Shown here piece after piece: positions 17,642-28,600 of a stretch of DNA of 64,000 nt. How positions within the stretch are numbered: the first letter of the stretch is position 1; each line of letters begins with the position of its first letter. The stretch comes from Albula goreensis (lineage: Eukaryota; Chordata; Actinopteri; Albuliformes; Albulidae). The notes beneath the pieces were generated by a model. The model had not been told where the DNA came from, did no database searches, and saw only the letters and a program-made list of their open reading frames with translations. The position numbers and the translations under genes are program-made. The stretch is taken from positions 41,772,534-41,836,533 of the forward strand of contig CM040741.1 of the NCBI GenBank assembly GCA_022829145.1. Direction: 5' to 3'.

Positions 17642-20600
17642 TACAGCTATTGGTCTTGTGGTGTTCTTGTGGGAGAGCAGCTTTATGATGAGGATATTGA
17701 TGGATCTCTTGCCCTCCAAGTGCACTCCAAGGTTCTTGGAATTTGGGTCTTCCATGCAATGCCTACAAGCCTCAGGGGACACAGAAGCAGCAGTATCACT
17801 CAATCACTTACTGTTCATCTCCATTCCACACTGTTGCCATGGAAAAAGAGGGGAAAATGTGACAGATAGGCATCACAGAGAAGCCCCTATTTTGTAGAAT
17901 ATGCTTTTTTTCATTTAAAAAATATGGCATTTAACATTATACATATATATCTTGCTAAACTCCAAAATATCTTACAAAGCCTGCAGTTCCACTCTTCACA
18001 CACTTAACAAAGGTTTTTATTGAAGATTATTTAAAGACTCTTGCTGAAGGCTACAATGGAAATATCCCATGAATACTCAACGCTGCCCCCGTGTTTCATA
18101 AGATAGACTTTCAAACGTTAATTTTAAGGGAATCAAATATGCCCCAGTGAAATGCTCTTAGGGAGAATGTGAGGTTCGCTTTCTTCTATATCTGAAACTT
18201 TCTGAGTAAGAAAGGCCATTTGTGACTCGTATGCACCGTATGAGTCAGTCTTTCACAAAGAGGAGGTCTGGAGGGTAGAGTCAGGTGGCAAATATGAAAG
18301 GCATTGTGGGAAGGTATCTGGGGTATTGCCTGATCTGGAGCTCTGGAGAAGTAGAATGATGAGCCTCACATAACATAAGTCCCTGAATAATTATCACAGT
18401 GTCAGAGCCAGAGAGCTCGCCGCCTGGCCATTACCGCATGTGTTTGTGATCCACTGATTCAGAGAAAGGGAAAATGCAATTCCTCTGAATTTTTCATTTA
18501 CCCCCACTCCTCTTTGTGTAGGTGCTTATGAATAAAGCATGGCTCCAGAGGGCCAGCAGAATGGACTGTCTTTTTAAAGGGAGAAGCCCCGGCTCTCTCC
18601 CACTGATATTAGTCCATTGAACTGTGGCCAGGCACTGCGCTCTGCTCCAATAGCTGAGAATGCAGGTGAATAGTGGCTTGTGTGTAGAACACGTGCAGTG
18701 GATAGTGTTGACTGCTTAGATTGAAGGAAGTTGTACCAGAAAGAGGTAGGTATAAATCCCAGGTGATATGCTGCAGGGTTAATTCACCTTAAGGGGGTGA
18801 AATACCAGCAAATATTCTGCAAACACAGCAAATACCCCACTGTGTTTAATATTCAAAATAATATAACATTCTAAATTTGAGCCATATTCCCATGAAAAAG
18901 GATTTCAGACAAACAAAAAACAATGTCATATATGACCTTGGGTTTTTACTGCTGGGGGTAAGTGATCTGTAATCTAGGAAGAATGAAGTCAAGGTTGTGT
19001 ATGTCTGCATTTTCTATGTATTGTATTTTTAAGACCCATGTCCACCAGGAATACAAATATGGAATATGCTTCTGTACAGTTGACATGAGAGAATGCTGTA
19101 TTGTACACACCAGTCAATTCACACAAGCTTTCCACATTACACAGCAGTTGTTGTTTAGACATTTATTATTCTGTAATATCACTCAAAAATGATCTGAATA
19201 ATTTTATCATCCTTATAGCATTTTTGTCACTGCCTTTGTTGTGCAGACAATTTTACACATGGAATATTTTTTAAATTGTATAGTTATTATTGTAGTCATC
19301 ATTCCTAGGTGGAAACAGACCTTGACTCTTTGTCTACAATCTGGTTCTGTTAGGTTCAAAGACATCCTTGGAAAATATGTTTTCATTGTGGGACAACTCA
19401 ATCCCATTTCCATGGAAACAAAAATGTCCCATGAGTGGTTACTGATTGGGTGGGGGCGGCCAATCCCCCCAGCATCAGGTACTCAACGATGACATTGTAG
19501 CTTCAGCCATTTTTCATTCACATCTTTGAGAGTTCAAGGACACAGGAGACAGCAGGAGAATTCCTTCAAATTAAATAGCTTTTTTTCGGTGCCCCGATTC
19601 CACTTTAGCTAGTTTTGTATTCATAAAGTGGAGAAACGGAAGAATAAGGAGGATTAAATGGATGCATACACAATCAATGGAGTCCAGTTCAATTCTGGGG
19701 TTACTGCCAAACTGTCCCATGGGGAACTATTCTAATGATGTATAACAATTGGCTATATGTAGGTTATGCTGATGTAACACTGCAGTAAGTCAAGTCAGAC
19801 TGACTTTGGGGGTTACTCCCCTGCCTGGCAGAGAGAAGATAGCACCTGAGTACCAGAACAATGATGTGTGTTGTTAGATGATAGAGTGGTGCAGAGATTC
19901 TGTGGGCTCCGGTGCCGGGGAGAGCGTGAGCCCGGTCTATGACAGATGTGTTGCTTAGAGACATGTGATGGGGTCAATGGCCTGGAGAGACTGGAGCTGT
20001 GGCAGAGAGCCATGGGCTCACATTCTGTTTCAACTCTGTCTTAGCACTCTCCTGTTCACTGTGGTGTGTGTCCCCACATCAGTTCAGGGTCACATACCAT
20101 GACATCTTTAATTTAGCACACATTGTGTCATCAATTGGACTTAATGTCTCTGCTGTTAAGTCAAGGTCACAGACAGGTCTCCAGTATATTAGTTCTCCCT
20201 TCTCTCCGAATTACAATGTAAGGCTGCTCCTACAAGGATGAGAAAAAAAAGAATTCATAAAATAGAATCAAATCAAATGAATCTGTTTGTTCTTAGCCTT
20301 TGTTCCCTCTCTAGGTTTCCCCAGCAATCTAAACAAGTATACTTTATAAACCACTGCCAGAAAAATGTAGAAACTTCTTGAACTTATGTGAGTATACAGC
20401 AGAAGGAAAGAGAGAAACACAATCTTTTTCTTTTCACTAGCCATTAATTCAACTTGGAGCCACATACAAGAACATCGGAACCCAGGAATTCTCAGTTTTT
20501 CTTCCATTTTTCCAAAATGAGATCTCTTATTCTCATATTGAATTGAATTCTATCCAACAAAAATCCTGCCCAGCAATAAGCAGAATACAGAAACAGATGT

Positions 20601-20663
20601 TGTTACTATGACAACAATAACAAACAGGAGTAATAAGCAGTGGAGTACATTTGTTATTCATTA

Positions 20664-20760
20664 AATTACAATATAGGCATTTAGCAGACGCTCTCATCCA
20701 GAGCGACCAACATTTACATTTGCATTTATTCATTTTGCAGACACTTTATCCAAAGCACAC
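20664..20760 (+). repeat. Fish interspersed-repeat motif, two tandem partial copies
   Basis: Two degenerate copies of a motif like CATTTAGCAGACGCT..ATCCA.AGCGAC lie side by side (20680-20706 and 20730-20756). A related copy occurs at 44805. From memory this motif is very common in fish interspersed repeats; I do not assign it to a named family. Confidence 0.5.
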
Positions 20761-22276
20761 ATTATATCGGGATAAGAGTATAAGGTGCCCAAGAATAGCA
20801 TTAATTAATATTCTGAGAATAAAGTTTTTACATTACATAGTAACTCCATTCCCTCTCGGATCCCCTCTTGGAGGCTGGTTCTACAGTGGGGCTGGGGGAA
20901 GTGTCACCCTTCACACTAAGTTTGGCCCTTGGCCTCAGTAATGAGAGTAAATTAGTCCTCTAGCATAACACAGTTTGCATTGGTGGACTATTCAGAGGCT
21001 ACTGCCCCCTCACTTGCTGTGCAATCTGGTGGTATAACATGATACAAACAGAGGAGTGACCAGCCAGACAGACTTTAGAATGCCAATGTCGAAGACACAA
21101 CAATGAGATAAGGTGTTGCATTTCCCTCACCAAACTCTTACTATCATTAGGGATCTACTATGTTTATTTAGTAATATTTGAACGAGAAAAGAAATCTTAC
21201 ATAACCCTTTTAGTGTAGAATGTCTGTGCTCTGGTAGATGGGAGCAGTAGGAGTGAGTGAGTCTCTGACCTACAGGGTTAAGTTACCCCATATCCTGTCA
21301 GACAGCATCAGCATTACTACAGCGAATATTTGTCCCCTTAAAGTCGTTGTAACTTTTGAACTACAGTATATCTCTGTAATAAAACTTTCAGTTGTCATAA
21401 TGTAACGGCATTTTAACAAGTAATTCTCTGATGGCATTTTATTTCTTAAATTACTAACTAAAAGACCTTACAGAGATGTTGAAAGCACTGTTTAAAAGCT
21501 GTTAATTTGGCTTAATTGCTACCTCATTAAACACCATTCTACAGTAATAACTTAGCTAGCTGACAAGAAACAACATTTACTGCTTTAATTCACACTGTCT
21601 TTTAAAACAGTATTTCTATCATGTTTCTCTCAATTATGAATTACCAATTGCCATTATCTTTTATTGTGTATTGGACACTTGTCATTTAACATGTATTACT
21701 ATCTGCAGAGCAGTATTGGGTATCTTAATTACCACATTACCGTCATTTAAAGACGAAATATGACTAAATATTATGATCAATAGCGCACACATCTAAAATA
21801 TCAATTTTCTAAGACAACAGTGGGTAAAAAGATGAACAATTGCTTACGATTACACCTACGTGTATGCTGATAGTTTATATATTCTAATACGATATTTTTA
21901 AAAAACGAACAATTTCCGCAAAGAACAAGTTTTGAAAGATGGGTGATTTTATTGTCAAATATATTTCAAATAATAATAATACAATTCCAGAGCGTTAGCT
22001 GTTCACAGCTTCTACCTCGGAACACTTTCACAATCATAACATACAACACAGGCAGCTCATCCATGAATGGAATCCTCTAAGAATGCACACCTCTGTCACG
22101 CTATAACACCCCATTATGACGTGTATGTCATAATTCTGAAATCAAATGTGCACGGATTTTCTGTTTCCATGCATATTGTGCGGTGTCTTCTGACTTGTTA
22201 ACACACCTGTGAATTGTTCTAGCTAGTTTGTTTCTTGTGATTAAATGTCAGCACATGTTTAAGGTATCTTGTCAGC

Positions 22277-24480
22277 ATGGCCGTTCTTTGGCTATGGTTG
22301 TTCATGATTTTATGTTTCAGTGTATCTCAATTTGACACGGATTTGTTTACCCGCCAGAAATGGAATGGTAAGTTTATCCTGAAAAGTTTATCCTGAAATT
22401 GTAAGCGTTAGCCAATGTACAATTTGAAAAAGAGACCGTCAAGCCAGACCAATTTTTTTTAAGAAGAAGAAGAAAGATTACAAAACATGCAATCGCTTTT
22501 TTTCTGGGTTTCAAACATATCCTTAAATGGTTTCTTGTGGAAAAAGTTGATCTATATCAGTTTAACAAAAGCCTGGGATTTTTTTTCTGTACTTGATTGA
22601 GAAATTGATTTGTTCAATATATTCCTCAATACATTCATCGATTCTTTTATTTTATTGATCAACCTCTGTGACCGCATTTAGTTACTAAAATAAGGCTGCA
22701 TTTGTTTGACTACGAAGACAACTTGGCTCACAGTGGATGCAAAAACTATGTTTTGCCCATTTCTGAAATAAAAATATGAAATAATTGCAGTTACAGCTGT
22801 GAAAATGTTTTGATAATTGCATCTTTACATTCTGTGGAATAAGCGAGTGCATCATGTCTCTATGCAGTGACCGTGGAGGGTAGTACTTCCTCCTCCAGTG
22901 TTTTGGGTTCTAGCAGTTTTCTTCTGCTTGCTCAGCAGTGTTTTGCTAAGCAGGCTGCAATGGTGAGAACTTATACTAAAACTTACATTAAATTAAATTA
23001 TATGATTCTTTCCATAAATTATGCAAAATATGATGGAGTGTTTATATATCTAAAAAATGTGTTAACTATCTTTTAACATGAAGTGCACAGATATGTTCCA
23101 CAAAGTTATTCTATTCTGTTCAATTTTATTCTGTTTTAGTTTTCAATGTTGTGAGTATGTATTTTTCAGGTTCTTGGTAGTCTTCCAGAGGACTGGACCT
23201 CAGGCCCTTCCATCCAAAGGACAGCTATGTTGATCTTAGCATCTCTGGAAATTACAATGATATCTGCCTTTCTTTGGAGGACAGCACTTGCGGTTAGTTA
23301 GTATTTTATTACAACTGGAAATGTAGGTCTGGTCAATAGAACTCATTTGACTCTTATTCAGGCTCCTGGAGGTGACATAACCTTCTATAGACCATTGTCA
23401 TACCATTTAAGTTTGTATTGACTACATTGTTTTTGACCTCTGAATTTTCTAGATAAAAAGCAGAAAATATCTAGGTAAGTTGATTTACGTTTATTTTGTT
23501 TGATATTTAATACAGTTCAAACCAATACATCTGATCCTGATAACACACATGATTATTTTATAAATTATGCATTCAACATATCAGACTGATTTGGATGCCA
23601 TGCATATTTTAAATAGTATTCAATCTAATCAACTTCACATAACTGTTTGAATACCTTGGGTTATAATGAATACTATTGGAGGTTTATTTTTATATCACAT
23701 CCCAGGTCAAAGCACACTAAAGTCATATTCAATATATTGTAAGTTTTACTTTTATTTCCGTCTTGACTTTTAGAGAAGGAAAAACTGCTTTTGGAGAAAT
23801 AACTCAACTCCTTGATGACAAGTGTGACATTCTCATCAAGATATCTGACCTAAGCGTTAAAGTAAGTTTAGACATTTTTCCATTATGTGTAGCTTTTGGA
23901 AACACCTGTATAATAATTATGTTTCCTTTTATTCTTCCTTTTAGATCGACGAACACAAAGCTAAGTTCAGTGCGTCACAAAAGCTTATGTCATCCATCAA
24001 AAGTGAAAATAATGAGTTAGAGGTAAGAGGCTGAAAATGGAGGTTCACCCTTTTGTCAGTAAGACAGAACAGTTTCATACAGATGCACATTTGTTTTCAA
24101 AATTATACTGTAACTTTCATGTTGAATCAATAGCTGAAGTCATAATTTCAGCCCTTTTTGTAAGAATTTCTATTCACACCATCTTTTGTGTCAAAAAGAG
24201 ATATCTCTGGGAACTTCAGAGAAGATACAAGCAACTGATCGAAAAAGATCCCATGAACACCAAGTTGGTCGGCGTTAGTTGCGAAAATAGAAGGTTATTT
24301 AAGGAGGTGGAGAATCAAGTCCTGGATCAGAACCAGGTAAGGAACTTCAGCCATTGGTTCTTAAGTGCTTGTTATCCCTGTTTGTTGTGATTGCGTAATT
24401 CATTTCACTTGTGTAATTTCATACTGATGGTCTGTCCATACATTTTACCGTAGGAGGTCAGCAAAGTACAGGAGAATTAG
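22277..24480 (+). CDS. Short MIA2/cTAGE5/TANGO1-like membrane coiled-coil protein
   Basis: Eight coding exons fit together with every phase consistent: 22277-22367, 22868-22962, 23170-23296, 23453-23474 (22 nt), 23774-23861, 23945-24022, 24199-24336, 24454-24480. They give about 221 residues. The ATG has A at -3 and G at +4. Residues 1-18 look like a signal peptide, and N30 starts an NVT glycosylation site. Residues 67-75 (LPED...GP) lead into a membrane segment (about 80-98) ending FLWRT, then basic residues and a coiled coil (about 113-213). The LPE(D/G)..(R)P pattern, FLWR at the membrane edge, a following REKK/REGK-like start and a conserved Lys/Glu heptad pattern match the MIA2/TANGO1 segment as I remember it. 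Those relatives shape ER exit sites for bulky cargo. The luminal SH3-like domain, most of the coiled coil and the proline-rich COPII-binding tail are absent. Family call is inference; gene reality is well supported. Confidence 0.72.
23453..23474 (+). CDS. 22-nt microexon of the MIA2-like gene
   Basis: Bounded by ttttctag and gtaagt. It is needed to join exon 3 to exon 5 in frame: exon 3 must use the second of two overlapping donors (gttagttagt, cut after 23296), giving phase 1, and the microexon then gives phase 2 into 23774. It adds a basic stretch (NKKQKISR) just after the membrane segment. Without it no donor/acceptor pair that I could see keeps the frame open. Confidence 0.6.
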
Positions 24481-24577
24481 GTAAGTGCATGATCAGTCAT
24501 TTTGAAAGTAATTGTCTTTGTCCCGGGTAGATTATTAATTTTCCTCCTTTGTCTACAATTAAAATTGAATTCTCCAG

Positions 24578-24725
24578 AATGTGACCAGGAAGAGAAGAGG
24601 AGAGATGGTCAACCTTCATCACAAGTGGATTCAATTCAATACCCACAAAAGGCCTTGTAAATGATTGATTGATTGATTAATTGTGGCAATAAAGTAAATA
24701 AAAGCCTCTTACTATCAGATGAGAT
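24578..24725 (+). other. Terminal 3' UTR exon and polyA signals of the MIA2-like gene
   Basis: The stop codon TAG (24478-24480) is followed immediately by a gtaagt donor. The next acceptor (tctccag, to 24577) opens an exon with two AATAAA hexamers at 24689-24694 and 24697-24702. This gives a clean 3' end and supports the gene being transcribed as a unit. Confidence 0.6.
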
Positions 24726-25204
24726 GTTGCCAGTGTTTTCATTGGATTTGGTGGCAGTATTTGATTATGTACATTTTACTGACCTAGTTGGCTTTCAACC
24801 TGATGAAAGATCACTGCACAGGCCCTGAAGCCCCCAGACCCTGTTCATTGTGATATCTGCTTTATTCCTGCATGCTCTGGTAGAAGCCAGAGGACTTCAT
24901 CCATATGGGTCTGAGCTAAAGGAGCATTTCAGAAATGCCCTATCATATGGTAGGATGTTCTGTGTCTCATTTGTATTTGAATACAGATACACACAATTTT
25001 AGATCATTATCAAACCAGCAGTCTTGTCAGGACTACATTTTCTGATAACTTTGCCATGTATCGTATCATATAATGTGAAGATTATTTTCGGAGCAGGTAA
25101 ATTTCAGTCCTCTCAAATTTTGAGAAATTTAGGGTTTGTGTGTGACAGATTGCACACAAAGAATTTTTTGGGGTTTTTAAGTAAATTTAATATTGTTTGC
25201 CTAA

Positions 25205-25560
25205 ATGCAGTAGGGTCCAAAAGTCTGAGACTGGATCTTTGAAAAATATTAATGAATTTCAGAATGTTTTAGCTTTTGGTATGTTCCCCAATTGCTTTCA
25301 TGATAGTGTGCGCTGGAGACGGCATGGACACACGTTCGTGCAAAACCTGATGATCCTTGCTATCCCATGGTCTTCAAGTGTCCAAAATATAAATAAATTA
25401 ATGTTTGATGGGGTCCGACCTTTTGTACGAAGGAGTGAATATGGTCGATGTCACAAATTTGCTCAAATCTGACCGAGAAGTAGTGCAGAATCTTAAATAT
25501 TTCTTCTTTCAAAATCCTAAAACTGTCAGTTTCTTTCCAGGTTCACATGAAAACTATTTT
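25205..25560 (+). repeat. Degenerate interspersed repeat (GTCCAAAAGTCTGAGA type)
   Basis: The stretch opens with GGTCCAAAAGTCTGAGA and continues with GGCATGGACACACGTTCGTGC, CAAAACCTGATGATCC and a CCATGGTCTTCAAG core. From memory these phrases recur in many fish genomes as dispersed repeat copies. The frames through it are short and broken. No family name is assigned. Confidence 0.4.
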
Positions 25561-25564
25561 CATG

Positions 25565-25612
25565 TAATACATACATACATACAGTACATACATACATACA
25601 TGTTACATATAC
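25565..25612. repeat. (ACAT)n microsatellite
   Basis: Interrupted tetranucleotide tract next to the degenerate repeat. Confidence 0.8.
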
Positions 25613-28600
25613 ATATACCGTACTTCAGGCTATAAGCATTTGCTTCTATAAATTAAGATACTGGTGGCATGACTATAGTCATGCAGCTCAAAGCATTGAG
25701 CACACGATAACACACATATGAGGAAAGGCTGTGTCCTTAATCGCCCCTCTCTTTCCTCTGCAGACCGATTTCTTATGCTAGCTCTAAACATTGGTGGCAG
25801 TTGCTTTAAACTATTATTTCCTACAGAAATACCTGGTGTCTATTATTCTCCAAGACACAGCTTGAGCCACTCCATCAGCCAAACTGTCTCCCATAAGCAG
25901 GGCTGTCTTCCTCAGAAGGGCATCCCAGGCCATAGTAGAGAATAAACAGCATTGCATTGGATTGTAATCTGGGTCTTGGCAACTCCTCAGATTGCTGCAT
26001 GAAAGCCAACTTTCATGCCAGCGCCTCTAACTGTTTGCGCATTTCCCAGCTGTTTCCTGATTCCATTAATTCTGTTTTGTTTTTCTCTTGGAGCAATGCT
26101 GTGGCTGATGAGTTGTGGCCGACCCTCGTGCCCCCCACCTGCACCTGTAAATGCTCAAGCATTTACATAATGTACCTGTAGCCTTGGTGCTTTAGAGGGA
26201 GCACTGCTCTGGGCCTGTGTCAGTGGGACAGGATGTTTTCTTAGTTAGAAGTTTAGATGCATGGCTTCACCCCCTTTTATCCTCACATGCCCTGTCACAA
26301 CACAAGGACAGTGGCAAGAAGAGGAACGCCCAAGAAACCAGCCCCCAAGCAACACGGTGCCAGACACAGGCCTGTCTATGTTGCTTCTGCTGGTGTAGCG
26401 CCAGGGGGGGACCGTCCAAGTGACACTGCCAGCCCAGCTACTGGCTGTGATAGAAAGGGAGGAATCACTAATGTCCACAAACATAATACACACACACAAA
26501 TTCTCTGCAGTTTCTCACTTAGCATCTGAATGTATTAACATCCTTGAAATAATCCTTTCTCACTTCCATTTTGATGCTGTCCCTCAGATAGTAGCATAGA
26601 ATAGGGTTTCTCAAGCTCAGTCCCTCTATGAATGCAAGTTTTTGTTCCACCCATTATACCAATCTGCGAATTCTGACAAACTTGACTTATTTCAATTTCA
26701 GCATTTATTTCCTATTTCAGGATTATTTATCTTAAAGTTATATTATACTTATATGGCCTGTATGCCATGAAAAGTAAGAGGTTCCATTTTTTATGAAATT
26801 ATAGACTTATAGAGGAGGTTTTGTTTTCTGAGAGTGTGGACATCTCATCACCGAAAGTAAACCATTTGTTTCAAATGATGAGTTTAGGACAGAGTATTCC
26901 CTGTTAGCAACAACTTTGAGACTTTTTTTAAATTGTGATTTCCCTCTGAGGCTAAATATTCAGAATTTCAGATTTAAACTGTGTATTTCCCTACCAGACA
27001 ACTTTGGCATCTGTTTTTAGAGAGCAAAACAACAATCCAAAACCCATCAATTCACACGCGAGGACAGATAAGTAGTTTTTAAAGTTTCACCTCCTACAGA
27101 GAGGGGGAATTAAAGGCATAATTGAATTTGATCATGCAGAAGCATTCTCAAATAGTCCCTAATTGAAGATGGATGTCTTATCAGTGACAACAGTGGAGAG
27201 TAATGACAGTGAAAGAGGAAACCATCAGACTGTGAGTCATAGATGTTTTTAATGGCCTCACTTTATTATTCTCAAGATTTCTTTTCAGGTCTAGCATGCA
27301 TTCATCGAGTCTGTGTTAACCTTATTTTATTAAGCATAGTAGTTTGTATCACCAAATACTAAAAAATCTAAAAGTGTCCTTGAGTCACATATAAACAGCA
27401 GCTCACCATAAAACATATCACAAAATACATTGCATTATATATGGCATTATAAAGAAGTATTATACATTTCTTTCATACCAATCTTAAAAACATCTGAAAG
27501 CCAAACACTGGCTAAACACAAAAACATACATGATCACATACTATACACACAGTAATAATAGGCTTGTAATAGATGTTTTTATCAGGTATCCCTCATTGAG
27601 CAATAATTACTTATTTCATAATCTCAGTGAAGGAAGAAAGTATTCAAGCTTAGATATGCTGCTTTGGCTGCATTTCATGCTCACTGAAGCAAACTTAAAT
27701 TTGGCAATTTGTCTTCCCCTTTTAGCCCATGCCAAAAGGATGCTAAATTTTTTCAGTTAAGGAAAGCTGAACAGAATACCATTATGTAATCAATCTCTCT
27801 GTGTTAAGGAGTTTGCAGAAGAGGTGATGGGTTCTATTTTTAAGTTTTTTTATATATGACTCAGCTTGGGTTTGAGCCTCCTGGTAACAGGATGGACAAC
27901 TGAAGCAATAAGGCCACTAAACGTAGCAGAAATCAATGTCAGAACAATTCTGGTCTCTAACATGCACCCATGTTACATCCGCTGGACATTGACAGGAAAG
28001 ATTCAGTGTGAGGCTGTGATCCTCCGTCAGAAGGTAAAATGGTTTCAGTATAAAACCAGTGCAGAAAATGGAAATACACTCTGGTAGGGATGGTAGTGCA
28101 TTATAAAGCACTATCATGGCTAAAATACTGAATTACGCTCATTCCACCAGGTCACCATCCACACTCCTACTTTGGCTGTAGATATGCATCCTCAGGTCCC
28201 CGCACTGTCCAGTTGTATTGATTGCATTCAGTGCCATGGTGTTGGCATTGCTTCTCCTTAGGTTACACTGTGCTGATCATTTTCTTTCAGAAACAAAAAG
28301 AGTTTACAGTCAGTCTTCTTCCTTTCATCATAAAAATACAGGGCTCAGAGACCTTCTTCTGGTTAATGATATACACTATATGCAATGACATGGGTTTCGT
28401 CTTTTTGGAGACATAATTTTGCCAGTGATGGGCAGGTTATGTTTCTGTTGCTAATGCGGTGAAGGCACTCTCCCTATATTCCCATGTCCAAAACCCTCGC
28501 AAGCGCTCCAGTCATAATAATATATTAACACCCACTCTTCAGTTGTCAGCTAAACACATGCCTCTGCTCTAACAACAGGCAACTGCAGGGATTTCAATGG

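Larger units (their letters stand above)
12456..22276. other. Intergenic, no recognisable gene
   Basis: About 9.8 kb without an exon chain that I could support. It contains a (TTTTA)n run near 14676, a two-copy tandem duplication at 17580-17641, and a fish-type repeat motif at 20664-20760. A CpG-richer patch at about 15890-16080 has several overlapping open frames but no family-like product. Confidence 0.5.

Noticed and set aside
23293..23474. MIA2-like gene without the microexon, or with exon 3 ending at 23292
   Set aside because: Both options put the exon at 23774 into a frame with a stop within about ten to fourteen codons. Only the chain with the donor at 23296 and the microexon stays open.
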